The translations under genes and the position numbers were made by a program. A stretch of DNA of 45,035 nt from Thermotalea metallivorans. GTDB lineage: Bacteria; Bacillota; Clostridia; Peptostreptococcales; Thermotaleaceae. The stretch covers positions 1 through 45,035 of the forward strand of contig NZ_LOEE01000045.1 in NCBI RefSeq assembly GCF_001562415.1. The letters are read 5' to 3'. The notes beneath the pieces are model-generated. The model was not told the DNA's origin. It saw nothing but the letters and a program-made list of their open reading frames with translations, and did not search any database. Positions 7,837 through 16,092 of the stretch are shown piece by piece; within the stretch, counting starts at the first letter, position 1, and each line of letters opens with the position of its first letter.

Positions 7837-8300
7837 AATTTTTAGGTGTCCATTCGGAAATACAATGGAAGTTATAGAAAGTTGTCTAATGCCAAACAAC
7901 CACATTATTATAGGCGATATAGATTCAAAAATGTTGGAGAAAGAGAAGCTTTCGGCGGCGGAGGAAGGCTTGCAGCATATCAATCATATCATTGAACAAA
8001 GAAAAACAGGAGAATTCATGGTGGTAAAAGGCTTTCTCCCATGGTTACTTACCGGACTTCTCAACCCTATGTTGCAAAAAAAAGGCCATTGACACCACAA
8101 AATTTCATGCAAATGATCATTGTACCGCTTGTGGCATCCGTGAAAAGGTTTGCAATCACAATAACATTCAAGTGAATAAAAGGCCACAATAGGGGAAACG
8201 TTATACCCAATGCTTGGTATGCATCCATTATTGTCCTGAAAAAGCAGCTCAATATGGAAAAGGCACTTTAAAAAGGGAAGATATACTAACCAAAATATAG
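7823..8300 (+). pseudogene. EFR1-type ferredoxin, truncated and frameshifted
   Basis: The first 89 codons, up to the TGA at 8090, read like the middle of an EFR1-family flavodoxin/ferredoxin (IIEQRKTGEFMVVKG, PWLLTGLLNPM). After a frame change at the run of eight A at 8076-8083 the 4Fe-4S part appears: TKFHANDHCTACGIREKVC, then CLVCIHYCPEKAAQYG. One cluster cysteine has become Arg (CGIR), and a tryptophan codon has become TAG between the two cluster motifs. The N-terminal flavodoxin half is missing. Truncation, frameshift, nonsense codon and ligand loss together make this a non-functional remnant. Confidence 0.75.
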
Positions 8301-8468
8301 GGGTGGATGAAATTTTGAAGAATTGAGATTATCGAAACCCGCCAAAAAAGATTGATACAGATAACGAGCAATAATGGACGATGGCAGATAGCCATTCAGA
8401 GAGATAGGGGGCATTTGGTTAAGCACATTGCAAAATACCGCAGGAGATAAGGATGAAAGGGTCAAAAA

Positions 8469-8493
8469 GTGACAAAGAACCGTCCCCTGACAC
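8469..8493 (+). repeat. dispersed hairpin repeat, copy A
   Basis: The 25-base sequence begins GTGACAAAGAACCG and ends TCCCCTGACAC. It has imperfectly complementary ends (GTGACA/TGACAC). It is one of four related copies in this window and lies 46 bases before the flavodoxin-domain gene. Confidence 0.8.
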
Positions 8494-8539
8494 GTTATAG
8501 ATAAAGTTATGGGGTTGGATCCGAGAGGAGGATAATAGG

Positions 8540-9088
8540 ATGTTGAATAATGAAAATAGGGTTATTGTCATTTATAAATCAAAATATGGCAGTGCCCAAC
8601 GCTATGCCCAGTGGATTGCAGAGGAGGTGAAGGCAGATTTAGTTGAAAGGTCCCAAATTACATTAGAGGGTATGCTTCAGTATGATACAATCGTATATGG
8701 TGGGTCATTGTATGCTGTTGGTATTTTGGGGCTATCTTTGATCAAAAAGAATTTTGACAAATTAAAGGAAAAGAAAGTAATTGTATTTTCCGTAGGGGCA
8801 TCTCCTGCCTATCCTGAAACGATCGAGGATGTTAAGAATAATAATTTTACCGAAGAAATGAAGAAAAAAGTTCATTTTTTTCACCTGCGGGGTGGCTTCA
8901 ACTATGAAAAGCTAAATGCACTTGATAAGATTTTGATGTATCTTCTGAAGAAAAAGCTGGAGCATAAGAAACGTGATGAACTTACGAATGATGAAAAAGG
9001 GATGCTTGCAAGCTATGCACATCCCGTGGATTGGACAAATAAGAAATCAATAGATCCCATTGTTCAATGTATAAATAGTGCTTTGTAA
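8540..9088 (+). CDS. flavodoxin-domain protein (Flavodoxin_5/HemG-like)
   Basis: The 182-residue protein begins with the flavodoxin signature VIVIYKSKYGSAQRYAQWIA at residues 8-27; the Ser/Gly/Ser loop binds the FMN phosphate. DTIVYGGSLYAVGILG near residue 50 forms the next flavin loop, followed by IVFSVGASPAY. Length and pattern fit the Flavodoxin_5 group, which includes HemG protoporphyrinogen oxidase, but many clostridial members have no heme pathway partner. No heme gene is nearby, so a general flavin redox role is safer. The start has a GAGAGGAGG site at good spacing. Confidence 0.8.
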   Translation: MLNNENRVIVIYKSKYGSAQRYAQWIAEEVKADLVERSQITLEGMLQYDTIVYGGSLYAVGILGLSLIKKNFDKLKEKKVIVFSVGASPAYPETIEDVKNNNFTEEMKKKVHFFHLRGGFNYEKLNALDKILMYLLKKKLEHKKRDELTNDEKGMLASYAHPVDWTNKKSIDPIVQCINSAL

Positions 9089-9154
9089 GTTTAATGTTAC
9101 AATAAACTTATGTAAAACTTTTCATGGCATTGGTACTAAAAAAAGACCAAGGAC

Positions 9155-9194
9155 GCAGTCAAGGGGATGAATCTATTTCCCTTGGCTGCCTTTT
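9155..9194 (+). terminator. probable terminator after flavodoxin gene
   Basis: GCAGTCAAGGG (9155-9165) pairs with CCCTTGGCTGC (9179-9189) with one G-T wobble, and CTTTT follows. The short T run makes it weaker than others in the window. Confidence 0.55.
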
Positions 9195-9465
9195 CAATTG
9201 AATGGGAATCAATGATTCGTCTATTTCTTGATGACAGGTATCCAAACTTCGCAACGATAATCCTCAGAGCAACAGTCTCCTGGAGGATAGACTTCAATTG
9301 GAGACATATGATGTAAGGGAATTTCCTATAATCGCATGAAACGTACGCTGAAAGTGGAAAGCAGAGGAACATGCAACTTGAGCAATTTTACCAGCATCAA
9401 AAGGATCTTTTATATGATCTTACATGAATCCCACTGCATCCTTCAAAAATTTTGAAAGATTTTTA
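9195..9465. other. intergenic, nothing recognised
   Basis: No open frame with a ribosome site, and no RNA motif. Short fragments in three frames suggest old coding DNA but give no family. Confidence 0.3.
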
Positions 9466-9496
9466 TTGACATTGACGCTGCGTAAAGGTGTATATT
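9466..9496 (+). promoter_or_regulatory. MerR-type promoter with 19-bp spacer and operator
   Basis: TTGACA (9466-9471) and TATATT (9491-9496) are 19 bases apart, the long spacing typical of MerR-family promoters. Between them TTGACGC (9472-9478) and GCGTAAA (9480-9486) form an inverted repeat with one mismatch. It lies 22 bases before the MerR gene, which suggests autoregulation. Confidence 0.75.
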
Positions 9497-9518
9497 TATT
9501 TTATCAAGGGGTGATACC

Positions 9519-10286
9519 ATGGAATATACAGTGCAAAAACTAGCCAATTTGGCAGGTGTTAGTACGAGAACGTTGAGATACTATGATGAGATAGGGATTC
9601 TTAAGCCGGCAAGAATCAATTCCTCAGGGTATCGGATTTATGGACAAAAGGAAGTAGACAGACTACAGCAAATATTATTTTACAGAGCGTTAGGTGTAAG
9701 TTTGGATCGAATCAAGAAGATTGTCACAGATCCTTCCTTTGACGGAATCAATGCACTGAGGGAACATCATGGAAAACTCCTTGAAAAAAGAAGACAAATC
9801 GATCTATTGATAGCCAATGTGGAGAAAACCATAGCATCGGCAGAAGGGAGAATTCAAATGACGGACAAAGAGAAATTCGAAGGATTTAAGGAAAAAATGA
9901 TAGAAGATAATGAGAAAAAGTACGGAAAAGAAATTCGAAAAAAATATGGGGAGGATGTGATCAATCGTTCCAATGAAAAACTAAGGAAAATGACGGAAGA
10001 AGATTATGATGCTTTGAAAAATCTTGAAAAGCAAATGAAAGAAACATTATCTGAATCCTTTGAAAATGGAGACCCAGCCAGCGATTTAGCCCAAAAAGCA
10101 GCTGATTTGCACAGACAATGGTTGACTTATTTTTGGGATCATTACAGCAAGGAGGCCCATGCCGGTCTTGCACAGATGTATGTGGAGGATGAGAGATTCA
10201 AGGCTTATTATGATAAAGAACAGCCGGGAACAGCTGCCTTTTTGAGGGATGCCATTCTCATCTATACAGGGATGAAAAAATCATAG
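9519..10286 (+). CDS. MerR-family regulator with TipAS ligand domain
   Basis: The 255-residue protein has an N-terminal winged helix of MerR type (YTVQKLANLAGVSTRTLRYY, then GILKPARINSSGYRIY) and a coiled coil at about residues 75-115. A TipAS domain follows at about 130-250, with DLAQKAADLHRQWLTYFWD and AGLAQMYVEDERFKAYYD. Relatives such as TipA and Mta bind bulky antibiotics or hydrophobic compounds and activate efflux or resistance genes by distorting 19-bp-spacer promoters. Its own promoter has this form. No efflux gene is adjacent, so the target may lie elsewhere or be only its own gene. Confidence 0.88.
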   Translation: MEYTVQKLANLAGVSTRTLRYYDEIGILKPARINSSGYRIYGQKEVDRLQQILFYRALGVSLDRIKKIVTDPSFDGINALREHHGKLLEKRRQIDLLIANVEKTIASAEGRIQMTDKEKFEGFKEKMIEDNEKKYGKEIRKKYGEDVINRSNEKLRKMTEEDYDALKNLEKQMKETLSESFENGDPASDLAQKAADLHRQWLTYFWDHYSKEAHAGLAQMYVEDERFKAYYDKEQPGTAAFLRDAILIYTGMKKS

Positions 10287-10338
10287 TTTATATTTCAGAC
10301 GATCTTAAAGGTGCAGACGAAAAATATATGAACCGACC

Positions 10339-10384
10339 AGGAGATAAATCCAACTTTCTAAGGGTTTATCTCCTTGTTTTTATT
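10339..10384 (+). terminator. rho-independent terminator
   Basis: AGGAGATAAA (10339-10348) pairs with TTTATCTCCT (10365-10374), followed by TGTTTTTATT. It ends the MerR/TipAS transcript. Confidence 0.8.
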
Positions 10385-10592
10385 AGACACACTCTTGAGA
10401 AAAATAGAATTATATACTGCCTTAGACAATGAGGAAGGTAAGGAATTCTGGAGCAAATGCAATTTTCAACCATACTTGGAGCGAAGAAAATGCATGATTG
10501 AATCAATGCAGATTCTGTAGAATTCATTGATCTCATGATATAATATAGCTGTGGGTAGCGTATGAAGGATATTAGACGGAGGAAATGTCCTC

Positions 10593-12758
10593 GTGTCTTT
10601 CAAGAAGGGGCTTGCTATGGAATATATCAGTGGCATTGTTGAACGAATTACTTATCAAAATGAAGAAAATGGCTTTTGTGTCATAAAAATAAGGTCGAAA
10701 GGTTTCTCTGAATTGGTATCTGTCGTTGGAAATCTTGCTGCTGTAAATGTTGGATCTGCCATTCGATTAAAAGGTGAATGGAAAATGGACAGCAAATACG
10801 GCAAGCAATTTGTTGCCATAGATTACCGAGAAACTGTTCCTGCAACGGTGGCAGGGATAGAAAAATATTTAGGAAGCGGGTTAATTAAAGGAATCGGTCC
10901 CGTATATGCGAAAAAAATTGTCAAGCAGTTTCAAAAAGATACTTTGAGAATTATTGAAGAAGAGCCGGACAAGCTGATCCAAGTGGATGGCATTGGGAAA
11001 AAGCGTGTAGAAATGATCAAAAAGGCATGGCAGGAACAGAAGGAAATCAAAAATGTCATGCTGTTTTTACAGAGCAATGGCGTATCTACTGCCTATGCAG
11101 TGAAAATATACAAAACTTATGGCAATGAGAGTATTGAAATTGTAAAATCCAATCCCTACCGATTGGCCGATGATATCTGGGGGATTGGATTCAAAACAGC
11201 AGATAAAATCGCTCGCCATATGGGTTTTGATGCAAATTCCTATGAGAGATGCCGTTCAGGGATTGTTTATGTGCTCAATGAATTATCAAACGAGGGACAC
11301 TGTTATGCCACCAAAGAGCAAATTTTTGCATATGCAGAAAAAATGCTGGAAATTGGAAAAGAAAGAATCGAAGAGGTCCTGCAGCAAATGATAAAAGAAA
11401 AGACGGTAATTTTAGAAAAGGAAGATGCAATCTTTCTCCCGCCTTTTTATTATAGTGAGGTAGGCGTGGCTAGGAGGATCAAAGAGATTCTTTCTGTCGA
11501 AAGGAAGTATCAAAGGGCCGACGTAGGGAAGATTATTGAAAAAATTGAAAGAGATGAAAATATTGTTTATGACCAGGTGCAAAAAGAAGCAATACAAAGG
11601 GCCGTCCAATCAAAGGTTATGGTTCTTACAGGGGGGCCCGGAACAGGGAAAACGACTACAACCCTGGCAATGATCAAGGTATTTCAACGGTTGGGGGCCA
11701 AAGTATTATTGGCAGCACCCACAGGGAGAGCTGCCAAAAGAATGTCTGAGGCAACGGGGATGGAGTCGAAAACCATTCACAGGCTTCTTGAATATAAGCC
11801 TGTAGAAGGGTATAAGAAAAATGAAGAAAACCCTCTGGAATGTGACGTCCTCATTATAGATGAAAGTTCTATGGTGGATATCCTTTTAATGTATAACCTT
11901 CTTAAGGCAGTTTCCAATGAAACCGTCATTATACTGGTAGGGGATGTAGATCAATTGCCCTCCGTAGGTGCCGGCAATGTGTTAAAGGATATGATCGAAT
12001 CAGGCGTCGTGAATGTAGTTAAACTCACAAGGATATTCCGTCAAGCCCAAGGAAGTGCAATCATTACCAACGCCCATCGAATCAACAAAGGAGATTTTCC
12101 AGAGCTGAAGGGCGGAAAAAACAGTGATTTTTTCTTTATAGAAGAGGAAGAACCGTCAAAAATAGTAGAAATCATACGGGAACTTTGCAAAACCAGGCTT
12201 CCTCAATATTATAAAATAGATGCCGTCAACGATATACAGGTCCTTTGCCCGATGCAGCGAGGGGAAACGGGGACTGCAAACTTAAATGCCGTTTTGCAGG
12301 AGGCTTTGAATCCTTCAGAAATTTCCATAAAATATGGGGGAATCTCTTATAAATTAGGGGACAAGGTCATGCAGGTTAAAAATAACTACGACAAAAATGT
12401 TTTTAACGGCGATATAGGGCGGATTACGCGAATGGATATGGAAGATAGGACGTTAACCATTAACTTTGATGGCAATGAAGTAAGTTATGATGCTACGGAG
12501 TTGGATGAGGTCGTACTTGCCTATGCCACAACAGTGCATAAAAGCCAGGGAAGCGAATATAAAATTGTGATAGCGCCTTTTACGACCCAGCACTATATGA
12601 TGCTTCAAAGAAATCTCCTATATACTTGTATAACAAGGGCAAAAAAGATCATGATTCTGGTGGGGACCAAAAAAGCAATTGGCATGGCCGTAAGGAACAA
12701 TAAAATTATTAAAAGAAATACAAAACTTGCCGAGAGACTCCTCGACGTGACAGCGTGA
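10593..12758 (+). CDS. recD2: ATP-dependent RecD2-type DNA helicase
   Basis: The 721-residue protein is a superfamily 1 5'-3' helicase without RecB/RecC partners. An N-terminal OB-like domain (GIVERITYQNEENGFCVIKI) is followed by helix-hairpin-helix repeats (GIGPVYAKKIV, VDGIGKKRVEMI, IWGIGFKTADKIA). The helicase core has Walker A GGPGTGKTTT at about residue 347, Walker B CDVLIIDESSM, GDVDQLPSVGAG, and the C-terminal motif ATTVHKSQGSEY. The GTG at 10593 follows GGAGGAAA by seven bases; the in-frame ATG at 10617 is an alternative start. A TATAAT lies at 10539-10544. The stop codon falls inside a dispersed repeat, so the last few residues may be repeat-derived. Confidence 0.95.
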   Translation: MSFKKGLAMEYISGIVERITYQNEENGFCVIKIRSKGFSELVSVVGNLAAVNVGSAIRLKGEWKMDSKYGKQFVAIDYRETVPATVAGIEKYLGSGLIKGIGPVYAKKIVKQFQKDTLRIIEEEPDKLIQVDGIGKKRVEMIKKAWQEQKEIKNVMLFLQSNGVSTAYAVKIYKTYGNESIEIVKSNPYRLADDIWGIGFKTADKIARHMGFDANSYERCRSGIVYVLNELSNEGHCYATKEQIFAYAEKMLEIGKERIEEVLQQMIKEKTVILEKEDAIFLPPFYYSEVGVARRIKEILSVERKYQRADVGKIIEKIERDENIVYDQVQKEAIQRAVQSKVMVLTGGPGTGKTTTTLAMIKVFQRLGAKVLLAAPTGRAAKRMSEATGMESKTIHRLLEYKPVEGYKKNEENPLECDVLIIDESSMVDILLMYNLLKAVSNETVIILVGDVDQLPSVGAGNVLKDMIESGVVNVVKLTRIFRQAQGSAIITNAHRINKGDFPELKGGKNSDFFFIEEEEPSKIVEIIRELCKTRLPQYYKIDAVNDIQVLCPMQRGETGTANLNAVLQEALNPSEISIKYGGISYKLGDKVMQVKNNYDKNVFNGDIGRITRMDMEDRTLTINFDGNEVSYDATELDEVVLAYATTVHKSQGSEYKIVIAPFTTQHYMMLQRNLLYTCITRAKKIMILVGTKKAIGMAVRNNKIIKRNTKLAERLLDVTA

Positions 12759-12779
12759 CAGGGGACGGTTCTTTGTCAC
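12755..12779 (+). repeat. dispersed hairpin repeat, copy B
   Basis: GTGACAGGGGACGG followed by TTCTTTGTCAC, the reverse orientation of copy A. It overlaps the recD2 stop codon (12756-12758). Confidence 0.85.
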
Positions 12780-13057
12780 GGGAATCCAAGGGACAAAAAA
12801 TCGCCTCTTTGCAATATGATTCGTGCAAGGTGAAGAAAGATTGAGGGAAGAAGGAATCTGGATAAATATTGATCCTGTTCAGAAAAAGGATCAGAACGTC
12901 ATATTAGGATTGCCGAAAGTCTCTTCTAGTTTTTTCGGAGAAGCTATATTTTTGCCCAAGAGAATCTTTTGTACCCTTTTCAGTTTCTCTAATTCTTCTT
13001 GGATCTTTTGTATATCTGTATCATGCAAGAACAATAGAATAAATTTACAAAAATCAT
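12780..13057. other. intergenic, possible minus-strand remnant
   Basis: A minus-strand open stretch between about 13098 and 12893 reads DIQKIQEELEKLKRVQKILL and further protein-like sequence, but it lacks a usable start codon. A short ORF on the plus strand here looks like its shadow. Most likely a fragment of an unknown helical protein. Confidence 0.25.
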
Positions 13058-13092
13058 AAAAAGAACATTCTGCATATGAAATGTTCTTTTTT
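13058..13092. terminator. bidirectional terminator hairpin
   Basis: AAAAAGAACATT (13058-13069) pairs with AATGTTCTTTTT (13080-13091), with A and T runs at both ends. It separates recD2 from the amidase-domain gene. Confidence 0.75.
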
Positions 13093-13140
13093 ATTTAGAT
13101 TATAATATTATTCAAATATTAAAATATTTCGAAAATAATA

Positions 13141-13168
13141 TTGACAACATCCCTTATTTTACTATAAG
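13141..13168 (+). promoter_or_regulatory. promoter of the amidase-domain gene
   Basis: TTGACA (13141-13146), a 16-base spacer and TATAAG (13163-13168). Transcription would begin near 13175, leaving a leader of about 210 bases. Confidence 0.65.
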
Positions 13169-13174
13169 ATTACC

Positions 13175-13383
13175 ATAACAAGAAAAGTTGGAAAAAATAT
13201 ACTCGTAAAGAAATAGTGCCGGTAAAATGCTATGCAGCTTAAAATTTTAACATGCCTCATGCAAAGCGAGACAAAACACTTTTTTACTCCCATCGGGTTA
13301 TTTGCAGGAGAGAAAAGCAAAAAAGGGGGTGTAACTGAAGTCGTGCATTGTTATCTTAAATTCAAATATAATGGGGAAGGAGA
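13175..13383 (+). promoter_or_regulatory. long structured 5' leader, possible cis-regulatory RNA
   Basis: The leader contains several local stems: CTC/GAG around ATGCAAAGC near 13257-13271, CCC-ATC-GGG near 13290-13298, TTTGC/GCAAA near 13302-13322, and ACTCCC able to pair with GGGGGT across the last two. This gives a possible multi-branch fold just before the ribosome site. It does not match any riboswitch consensus I can recall with confidence (c-di-GMP-I and ydaO were considered). Confidence 0.35.
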
Positions 13384-14559
13384 ATGAATATGAAAAGATT
13401 GAAAACAGCAAAAAGTATTCTATCGATGATGTTAGTATTATCATTATTAACAATTGCTTTTACATCCATGATATATGCCAAAACAGATGATACAAAAGCT
13501 TATAAAGATGCAATTGAACGAGATGTAAAAAAGGTATTGATCAATGGCTTCTCTCAATATTACACAATTAATAATATTCAAGTCGATTTTCATGACATAA
13601 AAATTAACGATATCAGTGTTAAAGCGGATCTTCACGTAACAATGAATACAACTTTAAAGGCAAAAAAAGTTGAAGAACTCCCTTATGTGAAAGGAATGCT
13701 AAAGAAAGTAAATTTAGAAGATTTTAATTATGAATCCAAAGCGAAAACAGATGAGGCCGTTCTTAAAGCGAATAAAGATAAGCTGAAAAAGGAACAATTA
13801 GAGAAAGTTTCCAAAGAAATAGAGTTTAAATTCAATGATTTGAAGCAATATATAAACAAAGCCGATGATAATAATTTTTTTCTTACAGTTACTGCTGATG
13901 TAAAGGATCATAAAATCGTCCAAGATTCCATAAAAATATTAGCAGAAAATGTAGATACGCTGGTTCCTATTGAAGAGCTGCTCCCAAAATCTTCTGAGGA
14001 AATGGAAGCGGAAGGGTTCCGCGATATGGAACTGGCTCTGGATTCTCAGGAACAGAATTATTCTCCCGCCCTGTATGCATCCTATGATAGGATTGCTGCC
14101 AGGGACTATGCGAATAAGTGGTCTACAAATCCTACGGCCTGTTATGACCATGGAACTACCTGTGGCATCAAACAAGCCAGAAATACTTGGAACAATAATA
14201 CTTATCCATATTATACGGAATTGTGTCATAATGACTGTGCTGATTTTGTATCTCAGTCTTTGCATGCAGGCGGCATACCAATGGATAGTACTTGGAAAAG
14301 GGGTACCCCTGCAAATACAACATTGGCGTGGGTAAATACAGGTTCGTTAAAAAGCTACATGCTTGATAAGTCATATTGGAAAGCATCCAATTATACATCG
14401 GCTGCAGCCGGGGGAGTACTTTATACATCTTCTTCCCATGTTGTTATGATTGTTAAAAATGATACGATAACAAGACAATTTAGCGGGCATACAAATGACA
14501 GGAATCAAGTTAACTACTCCAATGTATCAGGTTATCAGTACTATATATTATGGGATTAA
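13384..14559 (+). CDS. secreted amidase_6-domain protein (putative cell-wall amidase)
   Basis: The 391-residue protein has a signal peptide ending near IYAKTDD (residue 34), a helical and strand-rich N-terminal region of about 200 residues with no recognised family, and a C-terminal Amidase_6-type domain at about 235-390. It starts YDRIAARDYANKWS and includes CHNDCADFVSQSLHAGGIPM with candidate nucleophile Cys285, and SSSHVVMIV with a candidate His. Members of the family are NlpC/P60-like papain-fold enzymes thought to cut cell-wall peptides or amides. A GGGGAAGGAG site precedes the ATG, and a terminator follows. Confidence 0.8.
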   Translation: MNMKRLKTAKSILSMMLVLSLLTIAFTSMIYAKTDDTKAYKDAIERDVKKVLINGFSQYYTINNIQVDFHDIKINDISVKADLHVTMNTTLKAKKVEELPYVKGMLKKVNLEDFNYESKAKTDEAVLKANKDKLKKEQLEKVSKEIEFKFNDLKQYINKADDNNFFLTVTADVKDHKIVQDSIKILAENVDTLVPIEELLPKSSEEMEAEGFRDMELALDSQEQNYSPALYASYDRIAARDYANKWSTNPTACYDHGTTCGIKQARNTWNNNTYPYYTELCHNDCADFVSQSLHAGGIPMDSTWKRGTPANTTLAWVNTGSLKSYMLDKSYWKASNYTSAAAGGVLYTSSSHVVMIVKNDTITRQFSGHTNDRNQVNYSNVSGYQYYILWD

Positions 14560-14590
14560 TCAATAAGTTCAGAATTGTTTTTATCACATG

Positions 14591-14622
14591 AAGAAGGAGC
14601 TTCTATGAGCTTCTTCTTTATG
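14591..14622 (+). terminator. rho-independent terminator
   Basis: AAGAAGGAGCT (14591-14601) pairs with AGCTTCTTCTT (14608-14618) with one wobble; a short T-rich tail follows. It lies between the amidase-domain gene and the lipoprotein gene. Confidence 0.7.
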
Positions 14623-14668
14623 TAGAATCTGAGTAATGATATTTTGCCGGGAAGGGGCTTTTGATTTT

Positions 14669-15814
14669 ATGAAGAAATTTTTATTGCTGCTGATAGGTTT
14701 AATGTTTCTTGTGTCAAGCTGTTATCCTGTAAAGAATTCCGTAGGCACTCAAGGAAACAGGTCTGAAGAAAGCCAAAGACTGATTCCTTTTTTAGCATAT
14801 TACCATGAGCCCGACAATAAAGTGGCGGCGAAATTGGCCTATTGGGATTTAAATCATAACAAAGTAAACTTTACTGACAAGCTGGTGTATATTGCAGAAG
14901 ATCTCAATTTCGTTGAACCTGTTATTTGGGATGGCAACAGCAGATTAGTCTTGCGCAAAACTTCCTATCCTGCAGATGAGTTTAAAGAAAAAACAGAGTT
15001 TATTAAAGATTATACCATGAATACGGTATATGGCAGAAATATTGAGGCAAAAAGAAATTTGGATGATAATCCTGACCCTGTTCAGCAAAAAGTGAAGGAT
15101 TATAGTTTATACCTGCATAACAATCATGGCATAATTGAAAGAAAAGCGGTGTTTTTGTTGAAAACCAAAGATGACAAAGGGAATGATGTAGTAATAGGTG
15201 AAGAGGACTATCCCAGCTATGTGGATTACAATAAGGAAACAGGTGAAATCACATTTATTTTTAAATATTTTTTTGAAACCCATACAAGCATATATGTTGC
15301 CAAGTGTAATGCAGCAAATATTAATAAAATCCATTGGGATGAAATAAGGTTAACCAAAGGGATAAAAACCGGGGGCAACTATACGCCATATCCAAATAAT
15401 AGCGTACTCATAGGTTCGAAATACTATATTCAAAGTTTTTTAAGTCTAGCAGAGATTGATCTGAATAAGAAAGAGTCCAAAGTATTGGATCATATGGCAA
15501 AGGAATGTCGAAGCATTGTAAAAGAGGGTAGTTTTGTGCCGGAATTTCCTAAGGATATTTTACCAATAGGAGTATATGAAGATGTTTTGATTTTGAGTCT
15601 CCCCGTCAGTACGGATACGGGTATTGAATATTTACTATGTGCATTCCAAAATAATGAGTTTCAGGGTGCAATACATCTAAAAATTGATGATACCTGGAAT
15701 GTAATTGATTCAAACAAAAAAAATGTATCTGAAATTAGTGTAAAAGATAAAAAGCTATTCAAAAGATTTAATGCAGCTTTTTTATATTTTCCGTTTTTAG
15801 GGAATGTAATGTAG
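14669..15814 (+). CDS. lipoprotein of unknown function
   Basis: The start is placed at the ATG at 14669 because it follows GGGAAGGGGC by ten bases and yields a classic lipoprotein signal, MKKFLLLLIGLMFLVSSC, with the lipidated Cys at residue 18. An upstream in-frame start at 14636 would add eleven residues ahead of the signal. The 381-residue protein is otherwise hydrophilic with many aromatic residues (YWDLNHNKVNFTDKLVYIAE, YFFETHTSIYVAKCN). It resembles the beta-propeller-like surface lipoproteins common in clostridia, but no family is recognised. It would sit on the outer face of the cytoplasmic membrane. Confidence 0.75.
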   Translation: MKKFLLLLIGLMFLVSSCYPVKNSVGTQGNRSEESQRLIPFLAYYHEPDNKVAAKLAYWDLNHNKVNFTDKLVYIAEDLNFVEPVIWDGNSRLVLRKTSYPADEFKEKTEFIKDYTMNTVYGRNIEAKRNLDDNPDPVQQKVKDYSLYLHNNHGIIERKAVFLLKTKDDKGNDVVIGEEDYPSYVDYNKETGEITFIFKYFFETHTSIYVAKCNAANINKIHWDEIRLTKGIKTGGNYTPYPNNSVLIGSKYYIQSFLSLAEIDLNKKESKVLDHMAKECRSIVKEGSFVPEFPKDILPIGVYEDVLILSLPVSTDTGIEYLLCAFQNNEFQGAIHLKIDDTWNVIDSNKKNVSEISVKDKKLFKRFNAAFLYFPFLGNVM

Positions 15815-15903
15815 AAGATGAAAAAAAGAAAAAGAGGCACACTATTATTTTCCTGTGAATAATTATCGATTTTGATGCAAATGCAGCTTGATGGTTTGGA
15901 CAT

Positions 15904-15949
15904 AAAAAGATAGGGTTCTGCATCTAAACACTGAACTCTATCTTTTTTC
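15904..15949 (+). terminator. rho-independent terminator
   Basis: AAAAAGATAGGGTTC (15904-15918) pairs with GAACTCTATCTTTTT (15933-15947) with one wobble; a T run follows. Confidence 0.85.
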
Positions 15950-16092
15950 TTTATAGCGCAGATAATAAAACGATCCATGTTTTCTTATTCAACTAATTTT
16001 TCATTAACAAAGAATAAATAAAATACAAGGGTGTTTTTATTTGGAAAATAGAGGTATAATTTATAAAAAGCACTCAAGGAGGCGAAATTTCC

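Noticed and set aside
12823-13059. Plus-strand 78-codon open frame after recD2
   Set aside because: No ribosome site; it is antisense to a more protein-like minus-strand stretch. Neither could be supported as a gene.
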